Positions 23,976 through 32,043 of a stretch of DNA of 36,670 bases are shown in pieces. How positions within the stretch are numbered: position 1 is the first letter of the stretch; each line of letters opens with the position of its first letter. Both the position numbers and the translations under genes were made by a program. Below the pieces are notes generated by a model. That model did not search any database. It saw nothing but the letters and a program-made list of their open reading frames with translations, and was not told the DNA's origin. This DNA is from Lachnospiraceae bacterium UBA3820 (GTDB taxonomy: Bacteria; Bacillota; Clostridia; Lachnospirales; Lachnospiraceae): contig DFDU01000112.1 in NCBI GenBank assembly GCA_002369325.1, positions 1-36,670 of the forward strand, written 5' to 3'.

Positions 23976-25388
23976 ATGAAGTTTTTTTCCGAAAAAAAAG
24001 ATGGTATAAGCCTTAAATTATTTGTTGCGATTGTAATTATTGTCATATGTTCCGCGGCAATAGGAATCTATGCACTTATATCCAAAAAAATATGTTATAA
24101 ACAGTATAAAGAAAACATGATAGAGGACGTTTATAAGCATACCGAATTGATAGAAAATCATTTGTCGAATGATGAGGAGGATATGATCAAACTTGGCTCT
24201 GATGTAGAGCTTTTGGCATTGGTTTACGGTGGCAGAATTTTGGTCGTTGACAAAGATTATAAAATCCAAAATGACTCGTATGGGCTTTGCAACGGCAATT
24301 ATATTGTAAGCAAAAATATTATTGAGGCCATGAACGGCAGCGATGAGGAAATTATAAACGAAAAGAATGATTATATCCAATACATAAGAAAGCTTGATGA
24401 CAGCGAGGGTAATGACTACGGACTTATAATAGTTCATATTTCAAAAGATAAGATAAACAGTATGGATGAGGTTATAAGTGTAAAGCTGATAAATGTTTTT
24501 TTGATTTTGATAATTCTTTGTGTGGTAATCGCCTGCTTTATCAGTTCGTTCAGTGTGCGTGACCTAAGATATATGAATAATCAGATGGACATAGCACAAA
24601 ACGGACATCTTGATGAGCCGATTAAGGAAAAAGGCTTTTTGGAGTTCAGAGGCCTTATCCGAAATTACAATGAGACAATTAAGAAGCTTTCGGATATTGA
24701 CAACACCAGACAGGAATTTGTTTCAAATGTGTCTCACGAGCTTAAGACACCTATAACATCCATGAAGGTTTTGGCTGATTCGCTTGTGCAAAATGAGGAT
24801 GCGGATCTTAAGATGTATAAGGATTTCATGAGTGACATAGTTGATGAGATTGACAGAGAAAGCAAGATTATTACAGATCTTCTTACATTGGTTAAGATGG
24901 ATAAAAAATCCTCTACTATGAATATTGAGGAGATAAATATCAACCAGCTTTTGGAGGTCATTTTAAAGAGAGTAAGCCCTATTGCAAATCAAAGAAATAT
25001 AGAGATAACCTATGAAAGCTACAGAGAGGTTCTCGCAGAGGTTGATGAGGTAAAGCTGAGCCTTGCTCTTTCAAATATTATCGAAAATGCGGTTAAGTAT
25101 AATGTAGATAACGGCTGGGTTAAGGTGACTCTTAATTCCGACCACAGATTCTTTTATGTAAAGGTTGCCGATTCGGGTGTCGGTATACCTGATGATTGCA
25201 AAACACATGTGTTTGAACGTTTTTACAGAGTGGACAAGGCAAGAAGCCGTGATACCGGAGGAACAGGCCTTGGACTCGCGATTACAAAAAATGTTATAAG
25301 CATGCATAACGGAACCATAAAATTATACAGCGAGTCCGGCGAGGGCACGACATTTACGATTAAGATTCCTATTAAAAGGACGACATAA
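23976..25388 (+). CDS. Membrane sensor histidine kinase
   Basis: 470 aa from the ATG at 23976, with CGGAG eight bases upstream; a GTG at 23958 lies before that site. A TM helix (about 13-36), an extracytoplasmic domain (about 38-165) and a second TM helix (about 170-190) precede a short HAMP-like linker. HisKA carries the phospho-acceptor H254 in VSHELKTPI. The ATPase domain has N371 (N box), D399-S-G-V-G (G1), FYRVDKARS and GGTGLGLA (G2). All catalytic elements are intact. The type is PhoR/WalK-like. It likely phosphorylates the regulator at 22133, which is separated from it only by the inserted add gene. It heads an apparent operon with the GerMN-like lipoprotein and ComEC. Confidence 0.93.
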   Translation: MKFFSEKKDGISLKLFVAIVIIVICSAAIGIYALISKKICYKQYKENMIEDVYKHTELIENHLSNDEEDMIKLGSDVELLALVYGGRILVVDKDYKIQNDSYGLCNGNYIVSKNIIEAMNGSDEEIINEKNDYIQYIRKLDDSEGNDYGLIIVHISKDKINSMDEVISVKLINVFLILIILCVVIACFISSFSVRDLRYMNNQMDIAQNGHLDEPIKEKGFLEFRGLIRNYNETIKKLSDIDNTRQEFVSNVSHELKTPITSMKVLADSLVQNEDADLKMYKDFMSDIVDEIDRESKIITDLLTLVKMDKKSSTMNIEEININQLLEVILKRVSPIANQRNIEITYESYREVLAEVDEVKLSLALSNIIENAVKYNVDNGWVKVTLNSDHRFFYVKVADSGVGIPDDCKTHVFERFYRVDKARSRDTGGTGLGLAITKNVISMHNGTIKLYSESGEGTTFTIKIPIKRTT

Positions 25389-25461
25389 ATAATTGAAATG
25401 AATACACAATAAAGAGAAGACAAAATAAGATTAAGTTGAATGCCGGAAGGGAAAGCATTGT

Positions 25462-25962
25462 ATGAAAATGAAAAATAAAAAAAGAATAATTTATATATTG
25501 ATGATTGCTGCCCTTGCCTCGGCTTTTACGGGCTGCAAAAAAAATGCTTCGGAAAATGAAGAACAAACTACACAAAGCAGTGCACCCGAGGGCACATTGA
25601 TAAATATTTATCATCCGGAGGATTCCGATGTGGTTGTTGAAGATGAGAGATATCAATTAAAACAACCGGATTCCACTGCGGCATCCATAGAGGAGATAAT
25701 GGCAGTTATAGCTCCGTATTATGAAGATAAGCTTTTATACAAGACCTATATGCTTGATTCGAATAATGTGGTATCTCTTGAATTTGAAATGGTTGAAGAG
25801 TACACAAAAGAATATTACCTTCTTGCGAAGGCATCTATAATAAGAACCTTGTATCAAATATCTGATATATCACTTATCAGAATTACAATCTATTCGGAAG
25901 ACGATAAGCCTATATCCGAAGAAGAACTGGACAAAGATTCCATTTTTTATTACGACGAGTAA
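25462..25962 (+). CDS. GerMN-like lipoprotein
   Basis: 166 aa. A basic start and hydrophobic helix end in lipobox F22-T-G-C25. A Ser/Glu-rich linker precedes a small alpha/beta domain whose order (INIYHPEDSDVVVEDERYQL, then IEEIMAVIAPYYE, then SLIRITIYSEDDKPI) resembles the GerMN domain of spore and envelope proteins. A GGAAGGGAAAG ribosome binding site lies before the ATG. It sits between the histidine kinase (73-nt gap) and comEC, a context suggesting an accessory sensor protein for the kinase; that is inference. The domain call is moderate. Confidence 0.7.
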   Translation: MKMKNKKRIIYILMIAALASAFTGCKKNASENEEQTTQSSAPEGTLINIYHPEDSDVVVEDERYQLKQPDSTAASIEEIMAVIAPYYEDKLLYKTYMLDSNNVVSLEFEMVEEYTKEYYLLAKASIIRTLYQISDISLIRITIYSEDDKPISEEELDKDSIFYYDE

Positions 25963-25979
25963 AAGGAGATTAAAAGTAA

Positions 25980-28900
25980 TTGAAAAGACCCATGCTTTGG
26001 GCGGCGGCGTTTTTTGCACTTGGAGAGGTGACAGGGATTTATGCCGGAAATTTAAAGATAAGCATAGTTTTTATTATGCTTATTTGTTGTGCGTTGTTTT
26101 TGACTGATAATCTAAAAAGAATCATACTTAAAATTTTTGGGTATGAATTTTTAAGGATTAAAAGCTTAAAACGAACGCACTTTTTTGTCGTTATTATTGC
26201 ATTTGCCTGTGGACTGTTAAATGTGCGTCTTCGTGATAATGAGTCAAAGTTTTCTAAACTTGAAAGCGTGGATTGTTACGGAACGGTTTACAGGATTGAA
26301 GATAATGACAATAAATGCAATATTTATATTCACACAGATCTGGGCTATAACATCGTGGTTTTCAATGCCGGCATTTTTGATGAGGCAGGTGGCGTTGTGA
26401 AAAAAGAAAACGGCTATGGCGTAACAGATGGTGTTGTGAAAAGAGAAAGCGGCTATGGCGTAACAGATGGTGTTGTGAAAAGAGAAAGCGGCTATGGTTC
26501 GGAAGATAGTTTTGTGAAAAAAGAAGATGGCTATGGTTCGGAGGATAGTTTTGTGAAAAAAGAAGACGGCTATGGTTCGGAAGATAGTCAAGAGAAGGCA
26601 TATAACTATGGAGACAGGGTTTATATAAAGGGTGATTTGAAGCCTTTTGAACATAATTCCAATCCGGGATGCTTTGATTTTAAAAATTATTATAAATCAA
26701 AAAATGTTTTTTTCAGTGTAGATAAAAGCTGTGTAACTTTTGCGGATGGAGAAGTGGACTCAAGGGGTGAGAAGTATGCTGAGGAAAGTAATGGAGCTGT
26801 AAGTGAAAAGTATGCTGAGAAGAGAATTGGAGATGTAAGTGAAAAGTATGCTGTGGAAAGTAATGGAACTGTAAGAGAAAAGTATGCTGTGGAAAGTAAG
26901 TATAGCGGAAACAAAAAAAGAGTGGTCGGGGTTAGAAATCCGGGATATAGATATTTGAATTTTCTTTATATTGTAAGAAGTAATTTGAAATCCAAATTAT
27001 TTAAACTAACCGACGAAAAATTCGCAGGGATATTTTGCAGGATTTTGTTGGGCGAGAGAAAAGCGGTTGATGAGACAACAAGACTTGATTATCAAAATAA
27101 TGGTATGGCACATATTCTTGCCATATCGGGACTACACATTTCACTTTTGTTTGGAGCAATATACGAGCTTTTAAAAAGGCTTGGATTGAATAGATATTTG
27201 TCCGGATTGACAGGCTTTGTTTTGCTGTTTTCATATGCATTAATGACTGGATTTAGTATGTCAACATTGAGGGCTCTTTGTATGATTCTCATTTCTCTTT
27301 TTGCGATATATACAGGTGAATACTATGACATGCCGGTTTCGCTGTCTGCATCGCTGATGGTGATTCTTGTTTATAATCCGTTTAAGATTTTGGATTCATC
27401 CGTAATCTTAAGCATATCGGCTATAGCCGGCGTATGCGTAGGTCAATATATCATAAAACATATAAATTATTTTTATTATGTAAATACGTCTTTTAAGAAG
27501 CTTCTGGCATCTCTTATTATTTCGGCATCGGTTAATCTTATCATGCTTCCCGTGGTAATTTCCGTTTATCATGAAATAACGCTGTATGGAATTTTTGTTA
27601 ATCTTCTTGTTATACCGCTTATGACGCTTGTGGTTTTGTCGGGGCTGATTTCAGTTCTGGTATCATTTATAAGTATGGGCTTAGCCTCGTTTTTAATAAA
27701 GCCCGGCGTAGCTGTTTTGAGGCTGTATGATTTAATATGCAGGTTGTTATATAAGCTTCCCCTTGGGCGGATTAATATCGGACATATTAACATTTTTCAA
27801 ATTTTAATTTATTATCTGATGATTCTTCTTTTGTTGATTTTATTTAATAAAAGATTGTTGAAACACTTAAGAAATCGCATTTACAAAAAATATCATATTT
27901 GGCTGACGAGAAAAAAATCAATGATTATTATTGGCATTTATTCAGGGTTGGTTATTTTTGTTTTCATCGGCGGACTTGTTTTTTCATATCTGTTGTCGCT
28001 TAAGGAGATGGCTGTATTTGTTGATGTCGGACAGGGAGATGGCGCACTTCTTAGGAGTAAGTCGGGCGTAAATATGGTAATCGATGGCGGATCAACCTCT
28101 GAAAAGCAACTTGGCAAATACACGATGATTCCAATCATTAAATACTACGGCATGGCTAAAGTTGATTATTGGTTTATTTCGCATACAGATACGGATCATA
28201 TTAGCGGACTTGAGTATATTCTTGAGCTTGGCGAAAGATCAGGAATCAGAATAGATAATCTTGTTTTTTCTTATGGCATGTATGTAAATGATAATTGTCA
28301 AAGACTCTTGAAACTTGCGGATGAAAATGGTGTGAATGTCATTTTTATGAAGGCAGGAGACTATATAGCAGATGAAAGCTTCAGAATCACATGTGCACAT
28401 CCTGATACCGGATTTTATGAGGGAGTCGGCGGTATGGAAGTTTATAAAGAAAATGGTGTAGGAAAAGGTTATGGGGAAGCTGACGATAGTTATGGAGAAG
28501 ACGGAGCAGGAAGAAGTTATGTAGAAGCTGACGGTAGTTATGGAGAAGACGGAGCAGGAAGAGGTTATGGGGAAGATGGCGGTAGTTATGGAAAAGATGG
28601 GGCAGGAAGAAGTTATGGGGAAGATGGCGGTAGTTATGGAAAAGATGGAGTAGAAAGAAGTCATGGGGAGGCTGCGATGATGGATATAAATGATTCCTCG
28701 CTTTGTTTAAGCTACAGCTCTTCCAAACTAAATATGCTTTTTACGGGCGATATGGGGAAGGATGCCTTGGAATATATGCTATTAAATGAAAGGCAGTACC
28801 TTTTGACACATTATGATATTTTGAAGGTTCCGCATCATGGTTCGAAAAACTCTATAAATTTTGAATTCTATGATTTGATTGATTTTGAGTCTGCTGTTAT

Positions 28901-29033
28901 ATCTTGCGGTGAGAACAACCGTTATGGTCATCCGCATGAAGAATTGACGGATTTACTTGAAGAATATGGGATTTCTTATTATCAAACAGACAAAAATGGT
29001 GCAGTCATCGTAATCGAAAAAAAGAGAAAATAG
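25980..29033 (+). CDS. comEC: ComEC/Rec2-type DNA-uptake channel with repeat insertions
   Basis: 1017 aa; the TTG start at 25980 follows AAAAGGAG by eleven bases and gives MKRPMLW, a typical ComEC beginning. The N-terminal DUF4131-like OB region (about 20-325) follows two or three helices. The Competence domain (about 340-625) has GLHISLLFG. The C-terminal metallo-beta-lactamase-like domain (about 675-1017) keeps GQGDG (684-688), SHTDTDH (734-740), TGD (922-924) and HHGS (952-955). ComEC imports single-stranded DNA. Three runs of tandem repeats interrupt it: 138-202 and 264-307 in the OB region, and 831-894 in the lactamase-like domain. They are low-complexity Gly/Tyr/Glu/Lys/Ser-rich and absent from usual ComEC (about 750-800 aa), which accounts for much of the excess length. 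Confidence 0.9.
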   Translation: MKRPMLWAAAFFALGEVTGIYAGNLKISIVFIMLICCALFLTDNLKRIILKIFGYEFLRIKSLKRTHFFVVIIAFACGLLNVRLRDNESKFSKLESVDCYGTVYRIEDNDNKCNIYIHTDLGYNIVVFNAGIFDEAGGVVKKENGYGVTDGVVKRESGYGVTDGVVKRESGYGSEDSFVKKEDGYGSEDSFVKKEDGYGSEDSQEKAYNYGDRVYIKGDLKPFEHNSNPGCFDFKNYYKSKNVFFSVDKSCVTFADGEVDSRGEKYAEESNGAVSEKYAEKRIGDVSEKYAVESNGTVREKYAVESKYSGNKKRVVGVRNPGYRYLNFLYIVRSNLKSKLFKLTDEKFAGIFCRILLGERKAVDETTRLDYQNNGMAHILAISGLHISLLFGAIYELLKRLGLNRYLSGLTGFVLLFSYALMTGFSMSTLRALCMILISLFAIYTGEYYDMPVSLSASLMVILVYNPFKILDSSVILSISAIAGVCVGQYIIKHINYFYYVNTSFKKLLASLIISASVNLIMLPVVISVYHEITLYGIFVNLLVIPLMTLVVLSGLISVLVSFISMGLASFLIKPGVAVLRLYDLICRLLYKLPLGRINIGHINIFQILIYYLMILLLLILFNKRLLKHLRNRIYKKYHIWLTRKKSMIIIGIYSGLVIFVFIGGLVFSYLLSLKEMAVFVDVGQGDGALLRSKSGVNMVIDGGSTSEKQLGKYTMIPIIKYYGMAKVDYWFISHTDTDHISGLEYILELGERSGIRIDNLVFSYGMYVNDNCQRLLKLADENGVNVIFMKAGDYIADESFRITCAHPDTGFYEGVGGMEVYKENGVGKGYGEADDSYGEDGAGRSYVEADGSYGEDGAGRGYGEDGGSYGKDGAGRSYGEDGGSYGKDGVERSHGEAAMMDINDSSLCLSYSSSKLNMLFTGDMGKDALEYMLLNERQYLLTHYDILKVPHHGSKNSINFEFYDLIDFESAVISCGENNRYGHPHEELTDLLEEYGISYYQTDKNGAVIVIEKKRK
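26391..26585 (+). repeat. 39-bp tandem repeat, five units, in comEC
   Basis: Five in-frame 13-residue units of the type GVVKRESGYGVTD / SFVKKEDGYGSED (residues 138-202). Adjacent units are almost identical, so unit number could change without a frameshift. Confidence 0.9.
26769..26900 (+). repeat. 36-bp tandem repeat, 3.7 units, in comEC
   Basis: 12-residue units of the type EKYAVESNGTVR (residues 264-307), still in the OB-like N-terminal region. They are unrelated in sequence to the 39-bp array 180 bp upstream. Confidence 0.88.
28470..28661 (+). repeat. 48-bp tandem repeat, four units, in comEC
   Basis: Four 16-residue units of the type YGEDGGSYGKDGAGRS (residues 831-894), lying between strands of the metallo-beta-lactamase-like domain, before the TGD motif. 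Confidence 0.9.
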
Positions 29034-29039
29034 GGAAAA

Positions 29040-29420
29040 TTACAGTAGATATCGCCGGAAAAAGCCTTAAGAAAACATAGAAGTACTGTAAAAAAGAAGG
29101 AAAGAGAAGAAATTACAGTAGATATCGCCGGAAAAAGCCTTAAGAAAACATAGAAGTACTGTAAAAAAAGGAGGGGAGAGAAGAAATTACAGTAGATATT
29201 GCCGGAAAAAGCCTTAAGAAAACATAGAAGTACTGTAAAAAAGGAGGGGAGAGAAGAAATTACAGTAGATATTGCCGGAAAAAGCCTTAAGAAAATATAG
29301 AAGTACTGTAAAAAAGAAGGAAAGAGAAGAAATTACAGTAGATATCGCCGGAAAAAGTCTTAAGAAAGCATGGAAGTACTGTAAAAAAGGAGAAAAGAGA
29401 AGAAATTACAGTAGATATTA
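29040..29420 (+). repeat. 73-bp tandem array, five units plus a partial one
   Basis: Units begin at 29041, 29114, 29188, 29261 and 29334 (period 73-74 bp), and the start of a sixth lies at 29407. Each has TTACAGTA, a 36-nt core, then the inverted TACTGTAA, so each can form an 8-bp stem-loop. A purine-rich linker (AAGGAGGGGAGAG or AAGAAGGAAAGAG) joins the units. Units are contiguous with no unique spacers. The 430 bp between comEC and the next gene hold this array and no gene. Confidence 0.92.
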
Positions 29421-29463
29421 CAGAGAGATGGAAAAATATAATTAATTGGGAAGGAGACATGGT

Positions 29464-30279
29464 ATGATAAAACCCGGAATGATTGAAGAAGAGATAGAAA
29501 AATATAAGATACAGTTGAATAATACAGAAAAGGAACTCGATAGGCTCAGAAAAAAAATACCGCCAGGGGTAAAGCTTTATGCTATGAAAAAAGGAAAAGT
29601 GTTTCAATATTTTATGAGGACGAAATCGGACGAAACCCATGGGAAATATATAACCAGACAGAGAATAAAAACTGCGGAAATGTTAGCACAGATAGAATAT
29701 GATGAGAATCTGGTGGAAGCGCTGGATAAATCAGTAAAGTATTTGGAAGAAATGAAGAGAAAACTAGATACGAATCCTTTTGTAGCAGCTGAGCAAAAAA
29801 TGAGTTATGGGAAAAGGGCGTTGATTAACAGAACGTATATTACAGATGAGGAATATGTAAGAGCGTGGAAAGAAAAAAACTATGAAACAATGGAATTCAG
29901 AGAAACGGAAAAGCGGTTTTATACGCGGACGGGATTGAGGGTGCGTTCTAAATCGGAACTAATTATTGCGGAAATGCTTGAAGAAGAAGGGATTCCTTTT
30001 TGTTATGAAAAGCCACTCAAGCTTAAGTATAAAACGTTTTATCCTGATTTTACATTGTTGAACATCAAAGAAAAAAAAGAAATATACTGGGAACATTTCG
30101 GGATGATGGATGACATAGATTACAGGAATAGTGCTTTTGTAAAGATAAGAGAATATGAAAACAATGGGCTGTATCAGTATGATTCAATGATATGTACTTT
30201 CGAAACGTTAAAGTATCCGCTTAATACAAAGAGTATTCGAGGTATGATAGAATCTCTTAGAAAAAAATTGGGGTATTGA
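29464..30279 (+). CDS. PD-(D/E)XK-like protein of unknown role
   Basis: 271 aa from the ATG at 29464, with AAGGAG seven bases upstream; the TTG at 29446 lies before that site. Residues 7-35 and 75-105 look like coiled-coil helices. The C-terminal half resembles a restriction-like nuclease core: S162-K-S-E165 on the first helix, Y193-P-D195-F on the first catalytic strand, and W209-E210-H-F-G on the next. A helix with Y and K follows (MDDIDYRNSAFVKIREYENNG). E165, D195 and E210 would be the metal ligands, with His where Lys is commonest. The substrate is unknown; no methylase or helicase is adjacent. It lies directly behind the 73-bp array, which would form its leader if transcription starts upstream. 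Confidence 0.72.
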   Translation: MIKPGMIEEEIEKYKIQLNNTEKELDRLRKKIPPGVKLYAMKKGKVFQYFMRTKSDETHGKYITRQRIKTAEMLAQIEYDENLVEALDKSVKYLEEMKRKLDTNPFVAAEQKMSYGKRALINRTYITDEEYVRAWKEKNYETMEFRETEKRFYTRTGLRVRSKSELIIAEMLEEEGIPFCYEKPLKLKYKTFYPDFTLLNIKEKKEIYWEHFGMMDDIDYRNSAFVKIREYENNGLYQYDSMICTFETLKYPLNTKSIRGMIESLRKKLGY

Positions 30280-30305
30280 ATAGGCTTGTAAAATTGCTAT
30301 ATTTC

Positions 30306-30333
30306 TTGACTGTATATGATATAGTGTTATTAT
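30306..30333 (+). promoter_or_regulatory. Promoter of the four-TM protein gene
   Basis: TTGACT (30306-30311), a 16-bp spacer and TATTAT (30328-30333) preceded by TGT, an extended -10, about 45 bp before the ATG at 30380. Confidence 0.65.
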
Positions 30334-30379
30334 ATGTTGATTTTAATTTCCGTATTAACCGGAGATATGGAGGCTGGCT

Positions 30380-30736
30380 ATGGAAAAATTGCGTAAAATG
30401 ACCGGAATAATTGACATAGTGGTATATATTGCCACCACATGTGCTGTTGCAGGCGTATTTTACGAGGGAATGACGTTGAAATGGTATGATTTCGTTGGGA
30501 TACTTGTTGTTTGTATGGATTATTCTTTCATGCCTGCGACCTTGATCCATTTGATAGCAGACAGAAAAGAAAAGACTATATGGATGCATATTTTTTCGCT
30601 GCTCATCATTATCATTGCTGTGGTTATGAAGGTTAATTCGATTGAGTATCCGGCAATTACGCTGGTATTGTGGTATTTCTATATTTGGTTTTTCTATGGA
30701 TATTTGATTATAAAGAGGAGATTTATTAAACGTTAG
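30380..30736 (+). CDS. Small membrane protein with four helices, unknown
   Basis: 118 aa. Predicted TM helices at about 8-28, 36-57, 67-84 and 90-110, with a short basic loop DRKEKT between the second and third and a basic end IKRRFIKR. TATGGAGG lies before the ATG and it has its own extended -10 promoter. No family is recognised. Confidence 0.7.
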   Translation: MEKLRKMTGIIDIVVYIATTCAVAGVFYEGMTLKWYDFVGILVVCMDYSFMPATLIHLIADRKEKTIWMHIFSLLIIIIAVVMKVNSIEYPAITLVLWYFYIWFFYGYLIIKRRFIKR

Positions 30737-30889
30737 ACCGGAAAATATGAATTAAGAAAATGAAAAAACGCAATATGATAACACGAAGCATTTTATGATG
30801 TGAAGATATATATGAGAAAAATCATTATTAATGTAAATACAATCTTTCTGCAGTGAAGAATGACTCAGAGATAACTTATGAGGTGGAAT

Positions 30890-31273
30890 ATGAAGATAGA
30901 ACACGTTGCGATGTATGTAAATGATTTGGAAGCAGCGAGAGATTTTTTTGTGAAATATTTTGGAGGAGTATCCAATGATTGCTATCACAACAAAACGACA
31001 GGATTCAGATCATATTTTATAAGCTTCGATGACGGAGCACGACTTGAAATTATGAAAAAACCGTCTATGGAGGATTCGGAAAAAACGATTAATCGTACCG
31101 GATATATTCATATAGCATTTTCTGTAGGAAGTGCCGGAGAGGTTGATCGTTTGACCGGGCAATTGCGTGAAGACGGTTTTGAAGTGTTAAGCGGGCCTAG
31201 AATTACGGGAGATGGTTATTATGAAAGCTGTATAGTTGGTTTTGAAGGTAACCAGATTGAAATTACTGTATGA
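30890..31273 (+). CDS. VOC-family (glyoxalase-like) protein
   Basis: 127 aa from the ATG at 30890, set by AGGTGG just upstream; the ATG at 30878 lacks a site. It has two beta-alpha-beta-beta-beta modules. The four positions that bind metal in the vicinal-oxygen-chelate fold are filled: H5 (IEHVAMYV), E53 (RLEIM), H74 (YIHIAF) and E124 (QIEITV). It is of the short lactoylglutathione-lyase or dioxygenase-like type, and the substrate cannot be told. The 154 bp before it hold no feature that I can support. Confidence 0.9.
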   Translation: MKIEHVAMYVNDLEAARDFFVKYFGGVSNDCYHNKTTGFRSYFISFDDGARLEIMKKPSMEDSEKTINRTGYIHIAFSVGSAGEVDRLTGQLREDGFEVLSGPRITGDGYYESCIVGFEGNQIEITV

Positions 31274-31294
31274 TTTAAGTAGAGAATTTTTTTG

Positions 31295-31398
31295 GAAAAG
31301 AATTAAAACGGAGTGTTTTAGAAAAGAATTAAATTGGAGTGCTTTGGAAAAGAATTAAATTGGAGTACTTTGAAAAAGAATTAAAAGGGAGTATATGA
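31295..31398 (+). repeat. 26-bp tandem array, four units, in a gene leader
   Basis: Units begin at 31295, 31321, 31347 and 31373, exactly 26 bp apart, of the form GAAAAGAATTAAAT-TGGAGTG-CTTTG. Each holds a GGAG. The last unit's AAGGGAG is the ribosome binding site of the following gene. Confidence 0.92.
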
Positions 31399-31400
31399 CT

Positions 31401-31862
31401 ATGAATTTGAAAAATAAACATGATAAAGCAATTGAAATTTTTTCCGGAAAAATGCATTGCTCGCAGGCGGTGCTTGCAGCTTTTTCGGAAGAATGCGGTA
31501 TATCAAAAGAGCAGGCGTTCAAATTGGGCTCTTGCTTTGGTAGCGGAATGCGCAAAGGTGAGGTGTGCGGAGCGTGTTCGGGTGCACTTATGGTTTTAGG
31601 ACTCTTATATGGTCAGACACATATGGGAAATGCTAAAGAGCGTGAGATTTCAAATCACATTAATGATTTGTTTATGAATCGGTTTAAGGAAGAAAACGGT
31701 TCTTACATATGTAATGATTTACTTGGATATGATGTCTCTACTTTGGAAGGTGCTCAAAAGGCAAGAGAAGAAGGTTTATTTACGGATTTTTGCCCAAAGA
31801 TGGTTGCAAGTGCGGTGGATGTTTTGGTAGGAATCATAGAAGAAATGGAACAAGCTGTTTGA
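31401..31862 (+). CDS. C_GCAxxG_C_C family protein
   Basis: 153 aa from the ATG at 31401 (eight bases from AAGGGAG; an ATG at 31395 is too close to it). It shows the family pattern: an early MHCSQAVLAAF, then GSCFGSGMRKGEVCGACSGALMVLG and a late FCPKMV. Five conserved Cys residues suit a metal or Fe-S site or redox chemistry, but members have no established function; they often sit near redox and molybdenum genes. The C-terminus (EEMEQAV) is created by the first unit of a triplicated 3' end, and an original end (EEMEQAASAD) may survive in the third unit. Confidence 0.88.
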   Translation: MNLKNKHDKAIEIFSGKMHCSQAVLAAFSEECGISKEQAFKLGSCFGSGMRKGEVCGACSGALMVLGLLYGQTHMGNAKEREISNHINDLFMNRFKEENGSYICNDLLGYDVSTLEGAQKAREEGLFTDFCPKMVASAVDVLVGIIEEMEQAV

Positions 31863-32003
31863 GTGGAATGAAATATGCAGGAACAGTAGATGCTTTAGTA
31901 GGAATCATAGAAGAAATGGAACAAGCTGTTTGAGCGGAATGAAATATGCAGGAACAGTGGATATATTTAGACGAAATCATAGAAGAAATGGAACAAGCTG
32001 CTT
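31830..32003 (+). repeat. 71-bp direct triplication of the gene 3' end
   Basis: GGAATCATAGAAGAAATGG and its flanks recur at about 31830, 31901 and 31973 (71-72 bp period). Copies one and two each contain CAAGCTGTTTGA with a stop. The third reads on as GCTGCTTCGGCTGATTAG and supplies the left arm of the terminator. Confidence 0.88.
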
Positions 32004-32038
32004 CGGCTGATTAGAATTATCAAGTGAAGCAGCTTGTT
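31992..32038. terminator. Terminator between the C_GCAxxG_C_C and LysR genes
   Basis: AACAAGCTGCTTC (31992-32004) pairs over 13 bp with 32026-32038, with a 21-nt loop. It lies between convergent genes. Its left arm is the third copy of the triplicated gene end, which suggests that copy is the ancestral one. Confidence 0.65.
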
Positions 32039-32043
32039 ATAAT

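Noticed and set aside
26391..28661. Phase-variable frameshifting of comEC.
   Set aside because: All units are multiples of three bases, so change of unit number alters length but not frame.
29040..29420. Possible CRISPR array.
   Set aside because: Repeats are contiguous with conserved cores and linkers; there are no unique spacers and no cas genes.
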